Shown here in pieces: positions 1 through 8,102 of a DNA stretch of 64,000 nucleotides; positions within the stretch are counted from its first letter, which is position 1; every line of letters starts with the position of its first letter. The position numbers and the translations under genes are program-made. Location of the stretch: assembly GCA_026398595.1 (NCBI GenBank), contig JAPLSO010000016.1:1-64000 (forward strand). Direction: 5' to 3'. The notes beneath the pieces were generated by a model, which worked only from the letters and a program-made list of their open reading frames with translations, was not told the origin of the DNA and ran no database searches. The DNA comes from Spirochaetota bacterium (lineage in GTDB: Bacteria; Spirochaetota; Spirochaetia; Treponematales; Rectinemataceae).

Positions 1-70
1 GGCCTTCCCGGGCAGGCCGAGGAAAGAGATAATCTCCTATCGGCACTAGAATAATCTTTATTTTTCCGCA

Positions 71-84
71 TATACTTAACTCAT
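71..84 (+). promoter_or_regulatory. -10 box abutting a start codon (leaderless-type promoter)
   Basis: TATACT lies at 71-76, eight bases before the ATG at 85. The start has no Shine-Dalgarno sequence. A transcript from this box would begin at or next to the start codon. No good -35 hexamer is visible 16-18 bases upstream. The same arrangement recurs before the genes at 9912 and 32490. Confidence 0.4.
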
Positions 85-1849
85 ATGACATTCGAATCCC
101 TTGGGCTTTCGCCCGACATGCTTTCCGCACTATCGAAGAAAGGTTTCGAGGAGCCAACCACTATTCAAGCCCTCGCCATCCCCAGGCTCCTTATGCCCGG
201 CCCAGCCATCGCCGCGAGAGCCAGGACGGGAACGGGCAAGACAGCCGCCTTCGGCATCCCCCTCATCGAGAAGCTCTCAGGCCCGCAGCCCGAGGGTAGA
301 CATCCGGCCCAGGCACTCATCATCGTGCCCACGCGAGAGCTGGCCATCCAGGTGACGGAGGAGATTTCCTCATTGCGGTTCGGGCCGAGGCCGCGACTGG
401 CCTGCCTTTACGGCGGCGCCTCGCTAGGTGAGCAGCTCAAGCGCCTCGCTCAGGGCGTCGACATCATCGCCGGCACGCCTGGACGCGTCCTCGACCACCT
501 GGGCAGGGGCTCGATCGACCTTTCCAGTCTCCAGTTCTTCATCCTGGACGAGGCCGACGAGATGCTCGACATGGGTTTCATCGACTGTCTGCGCCGAGGC
601 GAGGATGCTCCTGTTTTCGGCGACCCTCGCCCCGGCGGTGCTCGACATCCTTGGCGACAGGACCCAGGATATCGAGGTTCTCGAGGACTCGAGCGAGACC
701 CTTCCTACCGAGCTGGCCGAACAGCTCTGGATAGAGGTTCATCCCCGCGACAAGCTCGAGGCCCTTTCTCGCATCGTCGACTCCGAGGAAGATTTCTTTG
801 GCCTGGTTTTCGTCTCGACCAAGGTAGAGGCCGATAGGGTCGCGGCCCAGCTCGCCGAACGGGGCTACGAAGCCGAGGGCCTCCACGGCGACCTGAGCCA
901 GGACGCCCGAGAGCGTGTTTTAGGCAAGTTCAGGGACAGGCGTCTCTCCATCCTCGTCGCCACCGATGTAGCCGCACGCGGCCTGGACATCGAGAAGCTC
1001 AGTCATGTCATCAACTGGTCCCTTCCGCATGACCCCGACTCCTATCTCCACAGGGTGGGAAGGACGGGGAGAGCGGGCAATTCCGGCACGGCGATAACCT
1101 TTGTCACCCCCGAAGAATACCGCCTCCTATTCAGGATAAAGTCCATTTCGGGGAACAGTCTAAAAAAGGCCACGGTTCCGCTGGTGGATGAGATTATTGC
1201 CGGGAAGAAGGAAAGGCTGGCCACAAGGATAGGGGCTAAGGCAGCGGAGTTCGCCGAGGACGAGGCCAAGGCCGAGCGATGGAAGGGTCTCGCGAGGGAG
1301 CTCCTTGCGAACCTCGGGGCTGAGGAAGCCCTGGCCGCCGTCCTGGCCGAGGGTTTCAAGGACGATTTTGATCGCGACAGGTACCGCGAACTCACGGAGG
1401 TTTCGGTCGATAATGCAGGCACTTCACGGCTCTTTATCGCCTATGGAAAGCGGGAAGGGGCCGACCCCCGAAGCGTCGTCTCCCTGGTAAAGAAGCTTTC
1501 CGATCTCCAGGATAGGTATATAGGTTCAGTTGAAGTCTACGAGAATTTCTCTTTCGTATCTGTACCCTTCAAGTCGGCCGAGGCTATCATCGACGAAGCG
1601 CGGAAGTCGGGGAGTTTCCCTCTCGTCAAGAAAGCCCTGCCTAGGGCGGGCGGCGGAGCCGCTGGCCACAGACAGCGCGGCGAACCTGGAGAGCGTCCCG
1701 AGGGCTGGTCGCCTGCCCGGGGCCAGCGGCGCGGCTTCGATAGGAAGTCTCCTGGCCTCGCCGGAGGAAAACCCTTCGGCCATAAAACCATGGCGCCGGG
1801 CGGCGCCGGGCGATATCCTGGAACGAAGAGGAAGAATAAGGGAGAATAA
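85..1849 (+). pseudogene. DEAD-box RNA helicase with internal deletion/frameshift
   Basis: This is an ATP-dependent RNA helicase split between two reading frames. The first frame (85 to about 595) carries the Q motif, motif I as RARTGTGKT, PTRELAIQV, TPGR and DEAD (motif II). The second frame (about 600-1849) resumes at RMLLFSAT (motif III) and holds HGDLSQ, VATDVAARGLD and HRVGRTGRAG. Its C-terminus has a DbpA-type RNA-binding domain (FIAYGKREGADPRSVVSLV) and a basic Gly/Arg tail. Between MGFID and LFSAT about eight residues usual in the family are missing, so roughly 23 nt are gone and the frame has shifted. A full-length product would need this to be a sequencing or assembly error. The next gene follows after 4 nt. 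A second, intact DEAD-box gene lies at 31160-32395. Confidence 0.8.
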
Positions 1850-1853
1850 TCTC

Positions 1854-3507
1854 ATGAGCCTTGAGAGGATCATCGAGTGTGTGCCCAATTTCTCCGAGGG
1901 CCGCGACGAGAAGAAGATTGATTCCATTGCCCGCGCGATCCGTTCAATCCCAGGACTTTCATTGCTCGGCATCGATCCGGGCGCCGACACGAACCGGACA
2001 GTCTATACCTTCGCCGGTACGCCCGAGGCTGTCCTCTCAGGCGCCCTGGCTGGAGCGAGGGCCGCCTGGGACTGCATCGATATGGCTTCACAGCGAGGGG
2101 CACACCCCAGAATAGGGGCTCTCGACGTCTGTCCCTTCGTCCCTGTCTCAGGCGTGACCATGGAGGAATGCGCTGCCATCGCCGTCCGTTTCGGCGAGAG
2201 GCTGGCCGACGAACTCGGCGTGCCCGTCTATCTCTATGAGAAATCGGCCCAGAAGCCCGGACGGGTCTCCCTCGCCGACATAAGATCAGGGGAATACGAA
2301 GGGCTGGCCGCCAAGCTGGCTGCCCCTGAATGGGCGCCTGATTTCGGCCCAGCTTCCTTTATGCCGCGCTGGGGAGCCACGGTGACGGGCGCCCGCGAGT
2401 TCCTCGTCGCCATCAACATCAATCTCAACACAAGGGACAAACAAGCGGCCCAGGATATCGCCCGAAGCGTCAGGGAATCCGGAAGGCTGGAACGAAATCC
2501 TGACGGAACCCCAGCCTTGGACACCCAAGGAAAGCCGATTCGCCTTCCCGGCCGGCTCAAGTCCGTGAGAGCGATTGGCTGGTACATTGAGGAATATCGC
2601 TGCGCCCAAGTGTCGGTGAACCTTCTAGACTACCGAGTGACTGGACTTTCTGATGTATACGAAACCATAAAGGACGAAGCTGAGAAACGAGGCCTTTTCG
2701 TTACGGGATCGGAACTTGTCGGCCTCGTCCCCCTCGAGGCGATACGTGCCTGCGGCAGGCATTTCGCTTCGAGGATGACGCGCAGTCCCGGACTCCCGGA
2801 TACCGAACTCGCCGAGATCGCCGCACAGACCCTTGGCCTCGGATCGGTCTCGGATTTTTCGGCGCCGGCCAGGATAATAGAATGGGCATACCGGGGCACT
2901 CCTTTCCTTGTCAGCAAGACCGTCACGGCCTTCGCTGACCGGGGGCGGGAGCGTAGCGGCCCTGGCGGGCGCCTTGGGCGCATCCCTCGTGGCCATGGTC
3001 GGCAACCTCGGCGCGCCGCGTGGCGCCGACTCCCGCAGACCGGCTGTCCTGGGCAATCTCGCGATGAAGGCCCAGGGGCTGAAGACCGAACTCCTCGGTC
3101 TTGTGGACGAGGATACGAAGGCCTTCGACGCTGTCCTCGCCGCGGCGAGGCTGCCAAAAGTGACGGAGGTTGAGATACGGACCCGGTCAGCCGCCCTCGA
3201 TGTCGCGTATAAAGAGGCGTCCAGGGTTCCCCTCGCCGCGGCCGGGGTCTGTCTGGAGGTCTTACGGCTCTGCAGGCAAGTCGTCGAACTGGGCAGGAAG
3301 AGCTCGGCCACGGACGGGGCCGTGGGTGCCTTGGTCGCCAGAGCCGGCCTTGAAGGGGCCATTCTCAACGTCCAGGTCAATCTGCCCTCGATATCGGATG
3401 AGGCTTTTACGAAAGCTTGCCTCGCCGAGGCTTCGAAGATCGCGACCGAAGCTTCAAAAATCGGGGATGAAATAAAGGACCTGATAGCCGCTATCCTGAT
3501 CGTATAG
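1854..3507 (+). pseudogene. ftcD: Glutamate formiminotransferase / formimino-THF cyclodeaminase, frameshifted between domains
   Basis: The first frame (1854 to about 2940) is a formiminotransferase, starting at an ATG with GGGAG upstream. It begins ERIIECVPNFSEGRD and has GAHPRIGALDVCPFVPV and the late FLVSKTVTAFAD. The second frame resumes at TGGGSVAALAGALGASLVAMV and runs to 3507 as the cyclodeaminase domain (LVDEDTKAFDAVLAAARLPK). In the bifunctional family a short acidic linker and PTPGGGS join these parts. Here the linker is missing and the frame changes, consistent with loss of about 20-26 nt. The enzyme moves the formimino group from histidine breakdown to tetrahydrofolate and then releases ammonia. 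Two separate polypeptides remain possible, the second starting at TTG 2908, but no Shine-Dalgarno sequence supports it. Confidence 0.8.
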
Positions 3508-3535
3508 AAACTTCGCATATCCATACAATCTCATA

Positions 3536-3564
3536 TTGACCTTGCAAGACTCAGACATTATACC
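3536..3564 (+). promoter_or_regulatory. Sigma-70-type promoter of the potABCD operon
   Basis: TTGACC (3536-3541), a 17-base spacer and TATACC (3559-3564) form a good housekeeping promoter. It lies in a short AT-rich gap and gives a leader of about 32 nt before potA. I saw no riboswitch-like structure in the leader. Confidence 0.7.
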
Positions 3565-3602
3565 TTGCTCTGAATAATCTACGCGAAAGGAGACGGGGAA
3601 CG

Positions 3603-4706
3603 GTGAAAGGATCGGATGTTACCGTTTCGAACGTATCCAAATCCTTCGGAACTTTTCAAGCTCTGAAGAATGTAAGCCTCGATATCAAGAAAGGCGAGTT
3701 CTTCTCCCTTCTCGGGCCTTCGGGCTGCGGGAAGACGACGCTCCTCCGCGTCATCGCCGGTTTCGAGGAGCAGGATCACGGTATCGTATGTATAGACGAC
3801 GTGGATGTCTCAGGCCTCAGCCCCGAGAAGCGGCACTGCAACACCGTGTTTCAGAGCTATGCCCTCTTTCCCCACCTCACGATTTTTGAAAATGTCGCTT
3901 TTCCGCTGCGCATCAAGAAGACTCCCTCCAGGCTCATCAAGGAACTGGTCCTAAAGCACCTGGCTTTAGTCCAGCTGGAGGCCCATGCCAACAAGAAGCC
4001 CTCGATGCTATCGGGCGGGCAGAAGCAGCGGGTGGCCATTGCCCGTGCCCTCATCAACGAGCCCTCCGTCCTTCTCCTCGATGAGCCCCTCTCGGCCCTG
4101 GACGCCAAGCTCCGCCAGCACATGCTCATGGAACTGGACTCCATCCATGACAAGGTGGGCATCACCTTCATCTATGTCACCCACGACCAGCAGGAGGCGC
4201 TCTCGGTCTCTGACCGGATAGCCGTGATGAACGCGGGAGTCGTCCTCCAGGTCGGAACGCCCCAGCAGATCTACGAGAACCCAGCCGGGGAGTTTGTCGC
4301 CCGCTTCATAGGCGAGGCCAACATCTTCAAGGGCCCGATCCTCTCGCGTGAGGGCACGCTCAACGTCATGGAGGCCGAGGGTTTCGACGAGGTTTTCGTC
4401 GACGACGAGTTCCCGGTTTCTCCCGGCGACACCATCATCGCGACCATCCGACCGGAGAAGATCCGAATCTCCAACGACCTTCCCAAGGGCAACCATCTCA
4501 ACGTCCTCAAAGGGGTGGTCGAGGAGCCCGTATACTCGGGATTCCAGACGAAATACATCGTCAAAGTTGACGGCGGGGCGACGCTGACTATCTTCCGTCA
4601 GCACGCGAACTGGTCGGAAGGCATCCCCGATATAGAGTGGAAGGATGAGGTCTACCTCTCCTTCGCCGCCCGAGACCTCGTCATCGTGGAGAAGACATCC
4701 GCATGA
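3603..4706 (+). CDS. potA: Spermidine/putrescine ABC transporter, ATP-binding protein PotA
   Basis: This 367-residue cytoplasmic ATPase should power polyamine import through PotBC. It has Walker A (GPSGCGKTT, about residues 40-48), the Q-loop region (NTVFQSYALFPHLT), the signature LSGGQKQRVAIARAL, Walker B LLLDEPLSALD, and the switch HD in THDQQEALSVSD. A TOBE-type regulatory domain follows from about residue 240, as in PotA and other CUT1-like ATPases. The start is GTG with AAAGGAG upstream. The gene opens a four-gene operon, and its stop overlaps the potB ATG by 4 nt. Polyamine specificity is inferred from operon content and the PotD-like binding protein. Confidence 0.92.
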   Translation: MKGSDVTVSNVSKSFGTFQALKNVSLDIKKGEFFSLLGPSGCGKTTLLRVIAGFEEQDHGIVCIDDVDVSGLSPEKRHCNTVFQSYALFPHLTIFENVAFPLRIKKTPSRLIKELVLKHLALVQLEAHANKKPSMLSGGQKQRVAIARALINEPSVLLLDEPLSALDAKLRQHMLMELDSIHDKVGITFIYVTHDQQEALSVSDRIAVMNAGVVLQVGTPQQIYENPAGEFVARFIGEANIFKGPILSREGTLNVMEAEGFDEVFVDDEFPVSPGDTIIATIRPEKIRISNDLPKGNHLNVLKGVVEEPVYSGFQTKYIVKVDGGATLTIFRQHANWSEGIPDIEWKDEVYLSFAARDLVIVEKTSA

Positions 4707-5605
4707 AACGCAACTATGGGATGCTCTACACGGCGCCCCAGACCATCTGGCTCTCGATCTTTTTCGCTGCGCCCCTGCTCATCATCATTGTCTATTCCTT
4801 CCTGAAAAAAGGACTATATGGCGGCGTCGAGCTGCAGTTCAGCCTCCGGGCTTACGTCGACATGGCCAACCCCACCCTCATCAAGGTGACGGTGAGGACC
4901 CTGTGGGTCTCCGTCGCGGCGACCATCCTCACCATCCTCATCGCCCTTCCCTGCGGCTACAGCATAGCGCGGTCCAAGAACCAGGCCATGCGCCTCTTCC
5001 TCGTCATCGTACCCTTCTGGACAAACTTTCTCGTCCGCATCTATGCCTGGATCTCCATTCTCGGCAATGAGGGTTTCCTCAACCATGCCCTTAAGTTTCT
5101 CGGTTTCCGACCCGAGGGATACCAGTTCCTGTACAACCAGAGCACCGTAATCCTCGTCCTCATCTACATGTACTTGCCCTATGCCATCCTTCCGCTCTTC
5201 TCGACCATCGATAAGTTCGACTTCACCCTCTTAGAGGCGGCGCGGGACCTGGGCGCGACGAGGATGCAGTCGTACATTAAAATTCTGCTGCCGAACATCA
5301 AGGGCGGGGTAGTGACCGCCGTTCTCTTCACTTTCATCCCGATATTCGGCGCTTACGCTGTCCCTCTCCTCGTAGGAGGCAAGGATTCCTACATGCTTGG
5401 CAATGTCATAGCCGACCAGCTGACCAAGACGCGCAACTGGCCTCTCGCCTCGGCCATTTCGATGACGGTAACCGTCCTCACCTCTGTCTCGGTCTTCTTT
5501 TTCGCCCTGAAGAAGCCCAAGGAGCACCGGGAGGTGTCGGACGCCGACATGTACGGCCAGCTCATGGGCTCCAGTCAGCCAGCCGGTCCCGGGGGGGGGC
5601 ATTGA
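4703..5605 (+). CDS. potB: Spermidine/putrescine ABC transporter permease PotB
   Basis: This 300-residue inner-membrane permease has about six transmembrane segments. The cytoplasmic coupling motif is EAARDLGATRMQSYIKILLPNIKGG, the EAA loop that docks onto the ATPase. The start overlaps the potA stop (ATGA) and the stop overlaps the potC start, so translation is probably coupled. The C-terminal codons run through nine consecutive G (about 5591-5599), encoding Pro-Gly-Gly-Gly just before the stop. A one-base slip there would change the C-terminus and the coupling to potC. Confidence 0.9.
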   Translation: MKRNYGMLYTAPQTIWLSIFFAAPLLIIIVYSFLKKGLYGGVELQFSLRAYVDMANPTLIKVTVRTLWVSVAATILTILIALPCGYSIARSKNQAMRLFLVIVPFWTNFLVRIYAWISILGNEGFLNHALKFLGFRPEGYQFLYNQSTVILVLIYMYLPYAILPLFSTIDKFDFTLLEAARDLGATRMQSYIKILLPNIKGGVVTAVLFTFIPIFGAYAVPLLVGGKDSYMLGNVIADQLTKTRNWPLASAISMTVTVLTSVSVFFFALKKPKEHREVSDADMYGQLMGSSQPAGPGGGH

Positions 5606-6483
5606 TGGCCTCCAGGATTCACGGACTTAAGCCCCTCAGGATAGCGGCCCTTTTCAACGCCCGACGCATCGTCCGAAAGGGCGCCAGGGCGGCTTCGAAG
5701 CTTGTTCCCAGGAAGACCATGGCCTCGAGTATCGTCTTCTGGATGGTCATCGCCTTTCTTTTCGCCCCCCTCTTCGTCCTCATCATCTATTCCTTCAATG
5801 AATCGCGATCGGGCGAATGGACAGGCTTCTCCTTCGTATGGTATGAAAAACTCTTCCTGGCTTCGCCCGACCTGTGGAGAGCCTTCAGGAATTCCCTGTT
5901 GATCGCCTTGACCAGCGCCCTTATGGCGACAATCCTCGGAACCCTGGCCGCCGTCGGCACGACCAACTACTCCTTCAAGCTCAAAACCTTGATCTCAAGC
6001 ATGAGCTCCATTCCCATGATCCTGCCCGAGATCGTCGTGGGTGTCTCCCTCCTTGTCTTCTTCGCCGGCGTGGGGCTCAACCTGGGCCTGACCTCGGTGT
6101 GGATAGCCCATACGACCTTCAATATCCCCTTCGTCTATCTCCTGGTCTCGGCCCGGCTCGAGGAATCCGATCCCACCATCATCGAGGCGGCCAAGGACCT
6201 GGGTGCCACCGAATTCCAGACCCTGACGCGGGTCATCGTTCCCATGGCCCTCCCGGGCATAGCCTCGGCCTTTCTCACGGCCGTTACCCTCTCCCTGGAG
6301 GACTTCGTCATCACCTTCTTCGTGTCGGGACCAGGCGCTACGACCCTGCCTCTCTATATCTATTCCATGATCCGCTTCGGGGTTTCCCCGGTCGTGAACG
6401 CCCTCTCCGCCGTCATGGTGGCGGGCACCGTCCTCCTCGTGTATCCCTTACGGAATTTCCTCAAGGTCTTCGCCGCTCGATGA
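5605..6483 (+). CDS. potC: Spermidine/putrescine ABC transporter permease PotC
   Basis: This is the second permease subunit, with six predicted membrane segments and the EAA-type loop EAAKDLGATEFQTLTRVIVP. Starting at the ATG that overlaps the potB stop (TGATG) gives about 292 residues with an unusual basic N-terminal stretch of roughly 38 residues (RIVRKGARAASKLVPRK) before the first helix. An internal ATG at 5719, MASSIVFWMV, would give a more typical length. I prefer the coupled upstream start but cannot exclude the internal one. The last part, SLEDFVITFFVSGPGATTLPL, is characteristic of PotC. Confidence 0.88.
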   Translation: MASRIHGLKPLRIAALFNARRIVRKGARAASKLVPRKTMASSIVFWMVIAFLFAPLFVLIIYSFNESRSGEWTGFSFVWYEKLFLASPDLWRAFRNSLLIALTSALMATILGTLAAVGTTNYSFKLKTLISSMSSIPMILPEIVVGVSLLVFFAGVGLNLGLTSVWIAHTTFNIPFVYLLVSARLEESDPTIIEAAKDLGATEFQTLTRVIVPMALPGIASAFLTAVTLSLEDFVITFFVSGPGATTLPLYIYSMIRFGVSPVVNALSAVMVAGTVLLVYPLRNFLKVFAAR

Positions 6484-6531
6484 AAGCATTTGCCGTCGAT
6501 TCGGGCGTGATTATTGCGGGCTTAAGGCCCC

Positions 6532-6552
6532 AGGCCGGGCATGGCCCAGCCT
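6532..6552 (+). other. Intergenic hairpin between potC and potD
   Basis: AGGCCGGGC (6532-6540) pairs with GCCCAGCCT (6544-6552), apart from one mismatch, around a 3-nt loop. No T-run follows, so this is not a typical terminator. Hairpins between transporter genes often protect or attenuate mRNA and let the binding protein be expressed differently from the membrane subunits. That role is inferred here. Confidence 0.45.
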
Positions 6553-6577
6553 ATCCCACACAAGGAGGGTTTTTTTA

Positions 6578-7639
6578 ATGAAAAACGTCCTCCGTGCCGT
6601 GAAATTCAATCTCGCGGCACTCCTGCTCATCGCGGTCACGGTCTTTTTCGGCGCCTGTTCGGGTAATACCCAGGCAGGGAAGAAGCTCTTCATCTTCAAC
6701 TGGACCTACTACACGCCGGATTCGGTGATCCAGAAATTCGAGAAGGAGTACAACGTCGACGTCGTCTATGATTCCTTCGCCTCCAACGAGGAGATGTTCG
6801 CCAAGCTCAAGGCGGGGGGTGCGAACTACGACCTCTGCTTCCCCTCGGGCGACTACGTCTCGATAATGATCAAGGAGAAGATGCTCCAGAAGATCGACCA
6901 CAAGGCCATCAAGAATTTCGGGAACGTAGCCCCCGAAGTCCTGGCCAAGTGCGACTTCGACCCGGGCAACGAGTACTCCGTGCCCTACTACATGGGGGCG
7001 GCTGGCGTCGCGGTCAACAAGACCAAGGTGGCTCACTACGACCAGTCCTGGTCCATCTTCTCCCGTAAGGATCTCGCCGGCAAGATGATCATGCTGGACG
7101 ACATGCGGGAGGTTATGGGAGATGCCCTGGCCTTCCAGGGCCACTCCGTCAACTCCGTGAACGACGCCGAAATAGCCCAGGCGAAGACCCTGGTCAACGA
7201 TGTCTGGAAGCCCAACCTCCTCAAATTCGACGCCGAGGCCTTCGCCAAGAATTTCGCCGCAGGCGAGGTCTGGGTGGCCCAGGGCTACGCCGAGTCGATT
7301 TTCGCCGAGGTGGATAAGTCCAAGTGGGGCGATGTCGACTTCTTCATCCCCAAGGAGGGCGGCCCCTCCTACATCGATTCAATGGTCGTCCTCAAGAACT
7401 CGAAGAACAGGGACTTGGCCCTGAAGTTCATCGACTTCATCCACAGGCCCGAGATTTACGCCGAGTTCTGCGACGCCTTCGGGTTCCCCGCCACGGCCAA
7501 CACGCCCGCGCGGGCCCTGAAGACGGGACCTGAGTATTACACAGCCGCGTCTCTCGCCCCCTGCGAACTCAAGAAGGACGTGGGAGCCGACCTGGAGAAG
7601 TACAACGCCGCGTGGCAGGAGATAAAGGTGGGTAAGTGA
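6578..7639 (+). CDS. potD: Spermidine/putrescine-binding lipoprotein PotD
   Basis: This 353-residue extracytoplasmic solute-binding protein starts at an ATG preceded by AAGGAGG. It has a short basic N-terminus, a hydrophobic stretch and a lipobox ending FFGAC, so it is probably a membrane-anchored lipoprotein in the periplasm. The mature part begins KLFIFNWTYYTPDSVIQKFE. This pattern, with GANYDLCFPSGDYVSIMI, is typical of PotD/PotF polyamine-binding proteins. As the last gene of potABCD, it is followed by a strong terminator. Whether it prefers spermidine or putrescine cannot be told by eye. Confidence 0.9.
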   Translation: MKNVLRAVKFNLAALLLIAVTVFFGACSGNTQAGKKLFIFNWTYYTPDSVIQKFEKEYNVDVVYDSFASNEEMFAKLKAGGANYDLCFPSGDYVSIMIKEKMLQKIDHKAIKNFGNVAPEVLAKCDFDPGNEYSVPYYMGAAGVAVNKTKVAHYDQSWSIFSRKDLAGKMIMLDDMREVMGDALAFQGHSVNSVNDAEIAQAKTLVNDVWKPNLLKFDAEAFAKNFAAGEVWVAQGYAESIFAEVDKSKWGDVDFFIPKEGGPSYIDSMVVLKNSKNRDLALKFIDFIHRPEIYAEFCDAFGFPATANTPARALKTGPEYYTAASLAPCELKKDVGADLEKYNAAWQEIKVGK

Positions 7640-7684
7640 GGAAGTGCCGGGCGCCAGACCCGGCTGTCCTCGCGTGAGCGAAAG

Positions 7685-7712
7685 AAAGGCCGCCCGTGAG
7701 AGCGGCCTTTTC
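7685..7712 (+). terminator. Rho-independent terminator of potABCD
   Basis: AAAGGCCGC (7685-7693) pairs with GCGGCCTTT (7702-7710) around an 8-nt loop and runs into further T residues. It lies 45 nt after the potD stop and before the convergent rhodanese gene. Confidence 0.85.
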
Positions 7713-7745
7713 CATTTCCAGCCGGGACCAGCCCGGCGCCGGGGC

Positions 7746-8027
7746 TCAGAAGCCCGGCATGTCCGAGAGACCGCCGGCGTTCGTCACATTGGTGAATCCG
7801 AGGGACTTCAGGATGCGGGCGCCCATGGCGCTCCGCGCCCCCGAGGCGCAGTAGAGGACGATGGCCCCGTCCTTCGGTCCCAGTTCTCCGAACCGGGCCT
7901 GCAGCTCCCCCACGGGGACGTTTATGGCCTTGGGGAAATGCTCGTCCGAATACTCGTCCGCCGAGCGGACGTCGATGACGAGGACGCCCGCCTTGATCTT
8001 GTTCTCTACGCTGTTGAAAATACCCAT
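7746..8027 (-). CDS. Single-domain rhodanese (sulfurtransferase)
   Basis: This is a small cytoplasmic rhodanese of about 93 residues. The active-site loop CASGARSAMGA holds the catalytic cysteine that would carry a persulfide. VIDVRSADEYSDEHFPKAINVP is the typical N-terminal signature. I choose the ATG at 8027 (MGIFNSVENK) because AGGAGC lies just upstream; an earlier in-frame TTG at 8048 lacks support. The gene lies 75 nt downstream of a CoA-disulfide-reductase-like gene on the same strand. That enzyme's own fused rhodanese domain lacks the cysteine, so this protein may supply the missing sulfur-transfer activity. Confidence 0.85.
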   Translation of the reverse strand: MGIFNSVENKIKAGVLVIDVRSADEYSDEHFPKAINVPVGELQARFGELGPKDGAIVLYCASGARSAMGARILKSLGFTNVTNAGGLSDMPGF

Positions 8028-8102
8028 GTATCGGCTCCTATTACTCAATGGTAGTTCAGCCGCCTAAAAGGAGAGGCTGACCGTGAAAGACTGCTACGTT
8101 CA

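Noticed and set aside
1..70. 5' hairpin GGCC...GGCC at the window start as a terminator
   Set aside because: The stem is short and no T-run follows directly. The preceding gene is outside the window, so it cannot be judged.
580..610. Programmed ribosomal frameshift in the first DEAD-box gene
   Set aside because: No slippery heptamer or downstream structure is visible, and about eight residues of the family core are missing. Deletion explains the break better than recoding.
7644..8054. Plus-strand reading frame opposite the rhodanese gene
   Set aside because: It is a shadow of the minus-strand rhodanese and the potD terminator region, with no recognisable protein.
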